Assembly (NCBI GenBank): GCA_965204245.1 | Contig: CBDBED010000013.1 | Location: 1 to 64,000, forward strand | DNA length: 64,000 nt | Source: JAAXIE01 sp965204245 | Lineage (GTDB): Bacteria; Chloroflexota; Dehalococcoidia; Lucifugimonadales; JAAXIE01 | Reading direction: 5' to 3' | Shown here: piece after piece, positions 43,333 to 51,664 of the stretch | Numbering within the stretch: the first letter of the stretch is position 1 | Layout: each line of letters starts with the position of its first letter | Notes under the pieces: generated by a model | Databases searched by the model: none | What the model was told of the DNA's origin: nothing | The model's input: the letters and a program-made list of their open reading frames with translations, nothing else | Program-made: the position numbers and the translations under genes

Positions 43333-43686
43333 CTACCGGTCCAGCACGTTCACCGCAATGATGACGTCATTCCAAGTGGACTGGTGTCCATGCCCCGTCA
43401 GGTCCTCAAACAGGATGGTGTCGCCGGTCCCGAAGGTGTGCTGGCTGCCGTCGCCCAAGCCAACGACGCACTCCCCCTGCAGGATGACGGTCCAGCGGGG
43501 TGTCGGAGCGCAGTGGAATCCATCGTCGTCGTTGACTATGCCGGGCGCAGGGCCGCCGACTCCTGGTCGCCGGAACTGCAGGCCCTCGGACTTCTGCAAC
43601 TCTTGGAGAGCAGCATTGCTGTCGAAGTCCAACTGCTCCAGATGGCTCTCGCCGTCGTCCCCGCTGTAGCACCTATAAATGCCCAA
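43333..43686 (-). CDS. Small cupin protein, copy 3 of 5
   Basis: This 117-residue paralogue contains YRCYSGDDGESHLEQLD, FHCAPTPRWTVILQG and GLGDGSQHTFGTGDTILFED with LTGHGHQST. AGGAGG is visible directly before the start at 43686 on the minus strand. It has an extra Cys beside the core His. The gap to copy 2 is 84 bp. Confidence 0.8.
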   Translation of the reverse strand: MGIYRCYSGDDGESHLEQLDFDSNAALQELQKSEGLQFRRPGVGGPAPGIVNDDDGFHCAPTPRWTVILQGECVVGLGDGSQHTFGTGDTILFEDLTGHGHQSTWNDVIIAVNVLDR

Positions 43687-43759
43687 GTTATCCTCCCTTT
43701 TGGTGGTCCGTATTGGTAAAGCCCTTTTTTGAAGCTGTCAGTCCGGCGTGGCTCTTAAC

Positions 43760-44116
43760 CTAGTCCGTCAGAGGCATCACAGCCGAAATGTTCTCCGTGA
43801 CATATCGCGTGGTATGACCGCGTCCTGTCACGTCCTCAATGAGCCGGATGTCGCCAGCATGGAAACGGTGTTTGCTGCCATCGCCCAAGCCTATCTCCAT
43901 CTCGCCCGACAGTATTATCAGCCAGCGCTTGTCGGGAGCAGGGTGCCAGTCGATGAAGCGCCCGCCCTCGGTACGCTGGATGCGCATGCCCTTCACGCTC
44001 TGCAAGTCGTTCAACTCTGGATGGGCGTCCAGAGGCAACTCCTCAATATGCGTCTCGTTGTCGTCGCCGGTATACATTCGGTAGATGCCCACGGTCCCCT
44101 CCTTTTCTGTGGTCAA
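43760..44116 (-). CDS. Small cupin protein, copy 4 of 5
   Basis: This 118-residue paralogue contains YRMYTGDDNETHIEELP, WHPAPDKRWLIILSG and GLGDGSKHRFHAGDIRLIED with VTGRGHTT. The ATG near 44092 (VGIYRM region) with GGAGG just upstream would shorten it by about eight residues. It is 12 bp behind copy 5, so these two are surely co-transcribed. Confidence 0.8.
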   Translation of the reverse strand: MTTEKEGTVGIYRMYTGDDNETHIEELPLDAHPELNDLQSVKGMRIQRTEGGRFIDWHPAPDKRWLIILSGEMEIGLGDGSKHRFHAGDIRLIEDVTGRGHTTRYVTENISAVMPLTD

Positions 44117-44128
44117 GCTATCTTGCTC

Positions 44129-44494
44129 TCAGGCCAACCGTTCCGGCCCGTCAATCGTAAGTTCAGGGTCCACCGTCACCATCAGCCATGCCACATCCTG
44201 CAGGGCGCGGGTGGTATGGCCCCGCCCGGTCGTGTCCTCCATCAAGCGCAGGTCCCCCACCCCGAAGCGGTGGAAGCTCCCGTCGCCAAATCCGATCTCC
44301 ACCTCACCCGCGATGTTCACCGACCAGCGGCGCTCTGGCGCGGGGTGGAAGTCCAGATACCGGCCTTGGGGCATGCGCGTCAGCGACACCTTGGTGGCCA
44401 CTCGCGGCGACTGAAAGTCAGGAGCAACGTCCGGGTCCAGCTCCTCTACGTGGCTCTCCCCATCGCTCCCAGTGTAGATCCTCACCACCCTCAA
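44129..44494 (-). CDS. Small cupin protein, copy 5 of 5 (first in transcription)
   Basis: This 121-residue paralogue contains VRIYTGSDGESHVEELD, FHPAPERRWSVNIAG and GFGDGSFHRFGVGDLRLMED with TTGRGHTT, and a C-terminal tail unlike the others. It heads the array and faces the amidase gene across a 190-bp divergent gap, in which I see no clear promoter. Confidence 0.8.
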   Translation of the reverse strand: MRVVRIYTGSDGESHVEELDPDVAPDFQSPRVATKVSLTRMPQGRYLDFHPAPERRWSVNIAGEVEIGFGDGSFHRFGVGDLRLMEDTTGRGHTTRALQDVAWLMVTVDPELTIDGPERLA

Positions 44495-44685
44495 GGCCCG
44501 TCTCCCTCAACATCGTGCAAATGCACTGCAAAATACGCTTCAAGGATACCCGCAGGCGGGTATGGAGGCAAGGCGGAGGTATGACAGGGGTAACTCGGCA
44601 GCTATAATGGCGGCCACTCGCACGACCTGAATGAACTGCCTGAACGAACGCCCGATGAACGGAAAACTGGAAGCGGGGGTGAACC

Positions 44686-46032
44686 TTGCCAGAGCCTTTT
44701 GAACTCAACGTCGCAGAAGCAGCCGAGCAGGTGCGCAATGGCACCCTTTCCCCGGTGGCCCTAGCCGAGTCCCTGCTAAATCGCATCGATTCCTTGGAAC
44801 GTCTCAACGCATGGATCACCATCGACCGCGAGGACGTTCTCCTGAACGCCCGTCAGCGGGAAGAGGATGTAGCCCAAGGCCGCACCCTCGGCCCCATGCA
44901 CGGCATACCCGTTGGCCTGAAGGACATCTACTACACCGCCGGTATGAAGACCACCGCCAACTCCAAGGTCTACGCCGATTTCGTACCCGATTTCGATGCC
45001 ACCAGCGTGCGTAAGATGAAGGAGGCTGGTGCCATCGTCCTCGGCAAGGCCATGACCACGGAATTCGCCACCTCCGACCCTTCCATAGCCGTCAATCCCT
45101 ACCACCCCGAACACACCGCGGGAGGCTCCAGCAGCGGGTCATGCGTGGCGGTGGCCTCCCGCATGTGCTCCGTAGCCCTCGGCTCCCAGACCGCGGGCTC
45201 CACCGTGCGCCCCGCCGCCTACAACGGCATCGTCGGCCTCAAGGCCACCTACGGGCGCATCAGCCGTGCCGGCGTTATCCCCGTGGCTTGGTCTCTGGAC
45301 CATGTGGGTGTGCTGGTGCGCACGGTTCGCGACGCCGCCCTCATGCTCGGCGTCCTAGCAGGTTACGACCCCGACGACCCCAGTTCATCCCGCGCCCCCG
45401 TTCCGGACTACACGGCATCCTTGGGTCGCCAGCAGTCGCCCCCGCGTTTGGGCTTGATGCGCCAGTATTTCTACGACAAGTGCGACGACGAAGTCCGCGC
45501 CCACACCGATGACGTGGCCCAGAAACTGGCCGCAGCGGGCGCGACCATAGAGGAAGTAGATGCCCCTCCCAGCTTCGCTTACGTAGCCGGTGCCCACCGC
45601 GTCCTCAGCAACACCGAGTGCGCCGCCTATCACGAAGAAGTCTTCCGCCAGCGCAAGGACGACTACAGCCCCCAGATACGCGCCAACATCGAAATGGGCA
45701 TGCTCACCCCCGGCGTCCGCTACCTTCAGGCATCACGCCTGCGCCGGGTGGTGTCCCGCGAACTCAACGACGCTACCGCTGGCTACGACGCCCTGCTCGT
45801 CCCCACCGCCCCCTCCGAGGCCCCCGATACTTCCACCACCGGCGACCCGGTCCTGCAGGTGCCTTGGACATTTGCCGGAATGCCCACCATCAACGTCCCC
45901 TCCGGCCTCAGTGCCAATGGCCTCCCCTTGGGCGTGACACTGGCAACAGGTTCGCTGGAAGAGGAGAAAATGTTTGCGGTGGCGTCTTGGTGCGAGCAGG
46001 TGCTGGAAGTGAGCCTGGCGCCCAGCCTATAG
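44686..46032 (+). CDS. Amidase (amidase signature family)
   Basis: This 448-residue hydrolase has the Ser-cisSer-Lys triad: Lys in GIPVGLKDIYYTAG (about 79), the Ser-rich AGGSSSGSCVAVA (about 145-157) and the nucleophile region LGSQTAGSTVRPAAYNGIVG (about 165-185). It hydrolyses an amide bond; GatA-like transamidation is unlikely without GatB/C. The start is TTG 44686. An acetamidase/formamidase-family gene and a glutaminase-like gene follow closely, suggesting nitrogen release from amides. Confidence 0.9.
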   Translation: MPEPFELNVAEAAEQVRNGTLSPVALAESLLNRIDSLERLNAWITIDREDVLLNARQREEDVAQGRTLGPMHGIPVGLKDIYYTAGMKTTANSKVYADFVPDFDATSVRKMKEAGAIVLGKAMTTEFATSDPSIAVNPYHPEHTAGGSSSGSCVAVASRMCSVALGSQTAGSTVRPAAYNGIVGLKATYGRISRAGVIPVAWSLDHVGVLVRTVRDAALMLGVLAGYDPDDPSSSRAPVPDYTASLGRQQSPPRLGLMRQYFYDKCDDEVRAHTDDVAQKLAAAGATIEEVDAPPSFAYVAGAHRVLSNTECAAYHEEVFRQRKDDYSPQIRANIEMGMLTPGVRYLQASRLRRVVSRELNDATAGYDALLVPTAPSEAPDTSTTGDPVLQVPWTFAGMPTINVPSGLSANGLPLGVTLATGSLEEEKMFAVASWCEQVLEVSLAPSL

Positions 46033-46081
46033 ACCTGTAACCTTTCAATTGTCTCACCAGCCTTTCCACAGGAGGCGTCCC

Positions 46082-47191
46082 ATGCAGAGCATCGAGATCG
46101 ACCGCTCCAAGAGGCTCAAGGATGAGCCCCGCAAGGGTCACAACCGCTGGCACTACGACCTGACCCCCGTCGTCGAGGTGGAAGAAGGCGAAGAAGTCGT
46201 GCTGGAGACCCGCGACGCCTCCGACGGCCAGACCACTTGGCACAGCACCATCGAGGACATGGCCACCATGGACCGGGGTGCGGTCCATCCTCTCACTGGC
46301 CCCGTATACGTGAAGGGGGCCAAGCCCGGTGACCTGCTGGAGATTGAATACCTCGACATCCTGCCACAACCCTACGGGTTCACCCGCTTTACTCCCGGCC
46401 GTGGCTACCTCCGCGACCTCTTTGAAGAGACCTTCCTCGCCCACTGGGAAATCAAGGACGGCTGGGCCACCTCGCCCCAAGTGCCCGGCGTGCGCATCCC
46501 CGGCGGCCCCTTCATGGGCACCGCCGGCGTGGCCCCTTCCGCCGACCAAGTCCGCCAGTGGAACCAGCGTGAGGCGGACCTCGTGGCCCGCGGTGGCGAG
46601 GCTTCCCTGCCCACCTCCGACGGCGCGGTGCCCGGTGGCGGGCTTGCCGCCACCGAAGGCCTCCGCACCCAGCCTCCCCGCGAAAACTGCGGCAATGCCG
46701 ATGTGAAGCAACTCACCAAGCGCTCCAAGCTGCTCGTCCCCGTGGCTGTCGACGGCGCCCTCTACTCTGCGGGAGATGGTCACTTCGCCCAAGGCGACGG
46801 CGAAGCATGCATCACCGCCATCGAGATGGGTGCCACCGTAGCCGTACGCTTCAGGGTACACGAAGGTTTGGCTGCCCAGCGCAACATCCGCTTCCCCCGC
46901 TTCAGTCACAGCGACTACTTCATGAACCCCGTATGGGCCGTCCCCCAGCAGTTCACCGCCACCATGGGCATGCCCATCCACGATGACGGCACCAACGAGA
47001 CCGGCGACCTCAACCTGGCCGCCCACAACGCCCTCGTCCAGATGATTGATGTCCTCCAAGAGCGTGGCTTGACCCGCCAGCAGGCTTACATAATCTGTAG
47101 CGTGGCCGTCGACCTCAAGATCAGCAACTTGGTCGATACCCCTAACTTCGTCGTATCCGCCTTCCTGCCCGAAGCCATCTTCCAGGACTGA
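46082..47191 (+). CDS. Acetamidase/formamidase family protein
   Basis: ATG 46082, with AGGAGG upstream, gives 369 residues; the open frame extends 11 codons. It has the FmdA/AmdA features: HNRWHYDLTPVVEVEEGE, VHPLTGPVYVKGAKPGD, a Gly-rich middle and DGALYSAGDGHFAQGDGE with the conserved acidic residues. Family enzymes release ammonia from formamide or acetamide. The pairing with the upstream amidase (50 bp) suggests one operon. Confidence 0.88.
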   Translation: MQSIEIDRSKRLKDEPRKGHNRWHYDLTPVVEVEEGEEVVLETRDASDGQTTWHSTIEDMATMDRGAVHPLTGPVYVKGAKPGDLLEIEYLDILPQPYGFTRFTPGRGYLRDLFEETFLAHWEIKDGWATSPQVPGVRIPGGPFMGTAGVAPSADQVRQWNQREADLVARGGEASLPTSDGAVPGGGLAATEGLRTQPPRENCGNADVKQLTKRSKLLVPVAVDGALYSAGDGHFAQGDGEACITAIEMGATVAVRFRVHEGLAAQRNIRFPRFSHSDYFMNPVWAVPQQFTATMGMPIHDDGTNETGDLNLAAHNALVQMIDVLQERGLTRQQAYIICSVAVDLKISNLVDTPNFVVSAFLPEAIFQD

Positions 47192-47207
47192 CCGCCGGGG
47201 CCGGACC

Positions 47208-47963
47208 ATGAAGACCGCCCTAGTCATCCAACACTCCCCCATCGAGACCTTGGGGAGCAACTTCGGTGCAGTCTTGCGTGAAGCCGGTTTCAGCCTCCGC
47301 GGCCTCGGACTGCATGGCAAAGCCCTTGAGGATACGCAGCCTCCTTTCCCTTCTCCCCAAGACCTCGACCTGCTCGTCCTCCTAGGCGGGCCTGCCTCCG
47401 CCAACGACCCCTATCCCGCCCTCCGCGCCGAGGAGCGCTTCCTGTCCCAGACCCACGGCGCAAACGTCCCCATATTCGCCGTCTGTCTCGGCGCTCAACT
47501 CTTGTCCAAGACCCTGGGCGGCATGGTTGAAGCCACCGGCGGATACCAGTTCGGACTGCGCAAGATTCACGTACGAGAAGAGGGTGCCCGAGACCCTGTG
47601 TTCGCCAACCTCGAAGTCCCTCTTGTTCCCACCTGCCACGGTGACTGCTTCACAGTTCCGCCCGGAGGCACGGCCCTAGCCGAGGGCGATATTCTCCTCC
47701 GCGATGGCGGCTACCGTCGCATTTCCATGGCCTACCGGCACGGCCCCAGCTACGGTTTCCAGTTCGAACCCCAACTCACCCCCGAAGAGTTGGAAGTGTG
47801 GAACCGCGAGATGATGGACGACTACCGTCTGATGGGCGACCGGTTCGACGCCGAAGAGGAGGCGGTCAGGCACTTGCGCGAATTCCAAGCCTACTGGCCC
47901 GTGTACCAGCGACAGACCCAGTCCATGCTGCTTGCATTCGTGCGAAATGGTGGAATCGGGTAA
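47208..47963 (+). CDS. Class I glutamine amidotransferase-like protein with altered His-Glu motif
   Basis: This 251-residue protein has LVLLGGPASANDPYP (about 57), the nucleophile elbow FAVCLGAQLL (about 88) and HGDCFTVPPGG. The usual QFHPE catalytic pair is replaced by QFEPQ (about 181), so glutaminase activity by the standard triad is doubtful. It may use another residue or act as a non-glutamine hydrolase or binding protein. It follows the formamidase-family gene by 16 bp. Confidence 0.82.
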   Translation: MKTALVIQHSPIETLGSNFGAVLREAGFSLRGLGLHGKALEDTQPPFPSPQDLDLLVLLGGPASANDPYPALRAEERFLSQTHGANVPIFAVCLGAQLLSKTLGGMVEATGGYQFGLRKIHVREEGARDPVFANLEVPLVPTCHGDCFTVPPGGTALAEGDILLRDGGYRRISMAYRHGPSYGFQFEPQLTPEELEVWNREMMDDYRLMGDRFDAEEEAVRHLREFQAYWPVYQRQTQSMLLAFVRNGGIG

Positions 47964-48071
47964 GGCACTGAAGCTTCTCCAGATGTGCTTACCCCGCAGG
48001 TGAAGAACCACTACGCAGAGATAACCGATTACCTAGCGCGGCCCTATGTATGAGTAGTGAGGGAATCGTTC

Positions 48072-48773
48072 ATGGCGAACAAGGTGTCGGAACAGTATGA
48101 AGAGATTAATGACTGGATACGAGAAGCACCGGACTATGATGCGCAATGCATCGCCATACGCAGACTGCTATTTCGTGAGGAAAAAGCGGCCCAGCAGCTA
48201 GAGGCACAAATTGACGAAGCCGGAGTGATGGCTGCGCATACAAGAGGTGAGGCAAATGACCGTGCAGTCGACGAACACATCTACCTGATGCACACAGCGA
48301 TGTACCAGGATGCTGCCTACAGCATGGCTGCTGTGGGCATGATCGCACCATTTGTCGAGTCAATGTTTGGGCGGCTGTTGGGCAAGGACTTAGATAGGAA
48401 CGATTTGAAGCGGAAGAGCACAGACAGAAGAATTATTGTGCTCCTCAAGGAAAGAGGCCTGCTTTCATACTTGCCTGACCATCTTGAACGCACTTTGTCG
48501 GCACTCTTCGCATACAGGAATAACATGTTGCACAACGGCTTTGAATGGCCACGAGAGAAGTGCTCGAAATTTAAGGAAGAGATAGCAAACTCCTCATGGC
48601 CTCCTGATTGGTTTAAACTAGCTTGGGTCGACCACGACCCATGGATGGTCTATATGGCACCACCATTTGTCGAACACTGCGTGGACACGATGGAGCTAAT
48701 TGCGAAAGGGATCAATAAGTTCAAGCTAGGTATCCCTGCAAGCGAGGCATTTGTGACAGACTTGGATGACTAG
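48072..48773 (+). CDS. HEPN-like protein, unknown
   Basis: ATG 48072 with AGGGA upstream gives 233 residues; GTG 48057 is the longer choice. The protein is all-helical. YRNNMLHNG (about 157) fits the R-polar-x3-H motif of HEPN ribonuclease or nucleic-acid-associated domains, preceded by a long hydrophobic helix (AAYSMAAVGMIAPFVES). HEPN proteins are common in toxin, abortive-infection and defence systems, but no partner nucleotidyltransferase or antitoxin is adjacent. The gene is AT-rich relative to its neighbours, suggesting transfer. Confidence 0.6.
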   Translation: MANKVSEQYEEINDWIREAPDYDAQCIAIRRLLFREEKAAQQLEAQIDEAGVMAAHTRGEANDRAVDEHIYLMHTAMYQDAAYSMAAVGMIAPFVESMFGRLLGKDLDRNDLKRKSTDRRIIVLLKERGLLSYLPDHLERTLSALFAYRNNMLHNGFEWPREKCSKFKEEIANSSWPPDWFKLAWVDHDPWMVYMAPPFVEHCVDTMELIAKGINKFKLGIPASEAFVTDLDD

Positions 48774-48996
48774 ATGCTTGAAGTGAATAGCGCTTCTCGG
48801 CGCTGGTGACCGGTTCGACTGCCCAAGAATAGGCGGACAGGGACATTCCTCCGGCCTTTGTTACCGTAGTAAGTTGCGTCCTACAAATGCCCTAAGAATG
48901 CCATAGGTCTCTGGCATAAAGTCCCGTTGTGATAACATTACCCAACCGTTGGCGCGCCCCCACTCGGCGCAGCCACCAGCCAATCGTGAGGTGATT

Positions 48997-49983
48997 ATGG
49001 CTCAGAAAGTCAGGTTCGGACTGACCCTCTCCAATCGCGGCGTCCTGCTCGGTCTGACCCAGCCCAGCGAGCTCCTCAAAATGGCCGAAGCCGCCGAGGC
49101 CTCCGAGGTGTTCGACCACGTATGGGTGGGTGACTCCATAATGGCCAAGCCCCGCTTGGAGGCCATGACCCTCATGGGCGCCATCGCAGGCCGCACCAAG
49201 AGGGTGCAGATCGGCCCAGCCTGCATGGCCACTTTCCCCTCCCGCAACCCGATCGTCATGGCCCACCAGTGGGCCAGCCTCGACCTCATATCCGAAGGTC
49301 GAATGATTATGGCTGCCTGCATGGGCGGTAGCCTCGACCAGCAGGACCACCGCATCGAGTACCGCAACATGGGCATGAAAGCCCTCGACCGGTCCCGGCG
49401 CATGGAAGAGAGCATTGAAATCCTCCGCCGTCTCTGGACCGAGGACTCCGTGGACTACGACGGCGAGTTCCACCACTTGGAGGGCGCATTCATCGAACCC
49501 AAGCCCGTGCAGCAGCCCCCTCCCATCTGGATTGTCAGCAATCCCCGCCTGCGCACCGGCAAGCCCCACATTATCGAGCGAGCCCTCAAGCGCGTCGCCC
49601 GGATGGGCGATGGCTGGATGACCACCTTCACCTCCGAAGAGGAGTTCGGCATCATCCGGGAGCGCATCTGCTCCTACGCAGGCGAGTTCGGGCGCTCCTT
49701 CGACGACCTCCCATGCGTCCTCTACTTCAACATCAACGTCAACGAAGACCGCGAGGCAGCCTTCAACGAGTCCAAGAAATACCTCGACCTGTACTACACC
49801 ACTGACTACACCCCGGCCCAGATCGAAAACTGGGTAGCCTTGGGCAGCCCCCAGCAGTGCATCGAGCGAATCCAAGGCTTCATCGACCTCGGCGCCACTG
49901 ACATCACCCTTCGTCTCCCATCCTGGGACCAAGACGGCCAGTTCAAGCGGGTCGTCAACGAGGTGCTGCCTCATTTCCTGTAG
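48997..49983 (+). CDS. LLM-class flavin-dependent oxidoreductase
   Basis: ATG 48997 with GAGGTGA upstream gives 328 residues. Family features: FGLTLSNRGVLLG, FDHVWVGDS (about 40), VQIGPACMATFPSRNPIVMAHQ in part (about 70-90), and EGRMIMAACMGG. It is distinct from the LLM gene at 40722. A PPOX/F420-type small protein follows by 51 bp, which hints that F420 or flavin may be the cofactor. The 220-bp region upstream holds no evident gene. Confidence 0.85.
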   Translation: MAQKVRFGLTLSNRGVLLGLTQPSELLKMAEAAEASEVFDHVWVGDSIMAKPRLEAMTLMGAIAGRTKRVQIGPACMATFPSRNPIVMAHQWASLDLISEGRMIMAACMGGSLDQQDHRIEYRNMGMKALDRSRRMEESIEILRRLWTEDSVDYDGEFHHLEGAFIEPKPVQQPPPIWIVSNPRLRTGKPHIIERALKRVARMGDGWMTTFTSEEEFGIIRERICSYAGEFGRSFDDLPCVLYFNINVNEDREAAFNESKKYLDLYYTTDYTPAQIENWVALGSPQQCIERIQGFIDLGATDITLRLPSWDQDGQFKRVVNEVLPHFL

Positions 49984-50034
49984 TCGATGACGACGGGATC
50001 CGAGTAAGCACCCCGAGTAAACAAAGGAGAGCCC

Positions 50035-50451
50035 ATGGACTTCCAAGAAGCAGAACGTTTCATGCAGACCTTCCATCGTGGTGTGGTCACCACCAACCGC
50101 AGGAACGGTTCCGGCCAGATGAGCATCCTAGCCAGCGGGCCTTACCGGGGGGGAGCGGCCTTTGTAGCCCGTGGTAACAGTGCCAAGATCGCGAACCTCA
50201 AGCGTAACCCCCGCTGCACCGTCCTCACCCTCAACCCCAACTGGTCCAGCTACGTGGTCGTTGAAGGCGACGCCGAAATCCACGGCTGGGACAACACCGA
50301 CCACGAAGAACTGCGCATCATGCTGCGGGAGGCCTTCCAAGCCTGTGGCGGTGACCACCCCGACTATGACGAATATGACCGGGTCATGCGGGAAGAGCGC
50401 CGTGCCGTGGTTGTCGTTCGCCCGGAGCACGTCTACGGCATGATCCGGTAG
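50035..50451 (+). CDS. Pyridoxamine-phosphate-oxidase-like (PPOX) flavin/F420-binding protein
   Basis: This 138-residue split-barrel protein has the phrases RGVVTTNRRNGSGQMSILA, KIANLKRNPRCTVLTL and YVVVEGDAEI. This is the small F420-dependent PPOX subgroup pattern (LKRNPR...VVVEGDA). It may reduce or bind F420, FMN or biliverdin-like ligands. AGGAG precedes the ATG by 8 bp. It lies between an LLM oxidoreductase and a CoA-transferase pair. Confidence 0.82.
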   Translation: MDFQEAERFMQTFHRGVVTTNRRNGSGQMSILASGPYRGGAAFVARGNSAKIANLKRNPRCTVLTLNPNWSSYVVVEGDAEIHGWDNTDHEELRIMLREAFQACGGDHPDYDEYDRVMREERRAVVVVRPEHVYGMIR

Positions 50452-50458
50452 CGTCCTT

Positions 50459-51664
50459 ATGGATGCCGCTCTGGCCGATGTCAGGGTGTTGGACTTCACC
50501 CACTACACCGCTGGCCCGTATTGCACCAAGCTGCTGGCGGACTACGGGGCCGATGTCATCAAGGTGGAGCCATTGCAGGGGGAGCCTGCGCGACACCTAG
50601 GCCCCTTCCCCCAAGACCAACCCGACCCCGAGAAGAGCGGCATCTTCCTGCACCTCAATACCAACAAACGGGGCATCACCCTCAACCTCAAGCACCAGAC
50701 AGGGAGGGAGATTGCCCTGAAGCTGGCAGAACAGGTCGACCTCGTCATCGAGAGCTTTCGCCCCGGTGTCATGGCGTCCCTCGGCTTGGACTATGACACT
50801 CTCAAGTCGGTCAACACCAACGTAGTCCTCACCTCCATCTCCAACTTCGGCCAGTCCGGTCCCTACCGCGACTACGAGGGTTCGGAAATCATTTTCTACG
50901 GCATGGGCGGCGAGATGTTCAGCACCGGCCTCCCAGACCGTGAGCCAGTGAAACTGGGTGGCAAGGTGGGCCTCTATCAAGCAGGGACCATCGGCGCCGT
51001 GGCCACCATGGGTGCATTCTTCGCAGCTCGCTACCAAGGCATAGGACAACACGTGGATGTTTCCATCATGGAAACCCAAGCTGGCAGCCAAGACCGGCGT
51101 ATGCCCGCCCTCGTAGGCTACGCATACGCCGGCGTGCTTACCAAGCGCACCGTTCCCGGAACGACCCACTACCCCCAAGGCGTTTATCCCTGCGCCGACG
51201 GATACTACGACTTCGCCTCTCCCGTAGGACGCTTCCAGTCCTTCCGTGCCATGCTCAGCTACCCCGGCTTCATGGAAGACTCCCGATGGCACGGCCCCGA
51301 CGGCCCCCAGGACCCCGACCTGCGCGAGGAGTTTGATGCCCATTTCCTCGGATGGTGCATGGACCATACCAAGCGCGAACTATGGAAGGAGGCCCAAGCC
51401 CACCGTATCATCAGCGGCCCCTTGAACACCATCGAGGATGTGGCCCACGATCCTGTTTTCGAGGAGCGGGGTTGTTTCTCCGAAACGACCCTTGTGGACG
51501 GCAAGCCTCTTAGAATGCTGGCCCGTCCATTCATCATGAGCGGGACTCCTTGGCGAGTGGAGCGGCCTGCCCCCAAGCTCGGCCAGCATACCGATGAGGT
51601 GCTGGCAAATCTTGGGTACACTGCTACAGACGTGGCCTCGCTGCGAGGCGAGGGCATCGTATGA
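50459..51664 (+). CDS. CaiB/BaiF class III CoA-transferase, Asp-lacking subunit
   Basis: This 401-residue protein has RVLDFTHYTAGPYCTKLLADYGADVIKVE in part at the N-terminus and GIGQHVDVSIME. The catalytic segment reads GGKVGLYQAG, without the GD pair. It overlaps the next gene by 4 bp (ATGA). It pairs with an Asp-containing paralogue exactly as the set at 31788-34302 does, and in the same transcription order. Confidence 0.87.
   Translation: MDAALADVRVLDFTHYTAGPYCTKLLADYGADVIKVEPLQGEPARHLGPFPQDQPDPEKSGIFLHLNTNKRGITLNLKHQTGREIALKLAEQVDLVIESFRPGVMASLGLDYDTLKSVNTNVVLTSISNFGQSGPYRDYEGSEIIFYGMGGEMFSTGLPDREPVKLGGKVGLYQAGTIGAVATMGAFFAARYQGIGQHVDVSIMETQAGSQDRRMPALVGYAYAGVLTKRTVPGTTHYPQGVYPCADGYYDFASPVGRFQSFRAMLSYPGFMEDSRWHGPDGPQDPDLREEFDAHFLGWCMDHTKRELWKEAQAHRIISGPLNTIEDVAHDPVFEERGCFSETTLVDGKPLRMLARPFIMSGTPWRVERPAPKLGQHTDEVLANLGYTATDVASLRGEGIV

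Noticed and set aside
42557..44607. Plus-strand frames antisense to the cupin array (167, 159, 278 and 139 codons)
   Set aside because: They mirror the five conserved cupin frames and have His/Pro/Arg-rich shadow composition.
47964..48053. A 29-codon open stretch in the same frame just after the TAA of the amidotransferase-like gene
   Set aside because: It has coding-like codons but no recognisable family, and TAA is not a known recoding stop here; chance or a small remnant is more likely than readthrough.
48790..48840. GGTTCGA segment suggestive of a tRNA T-loop
   Set aside because: No acceptor or anticodon stem can be drawn around it.
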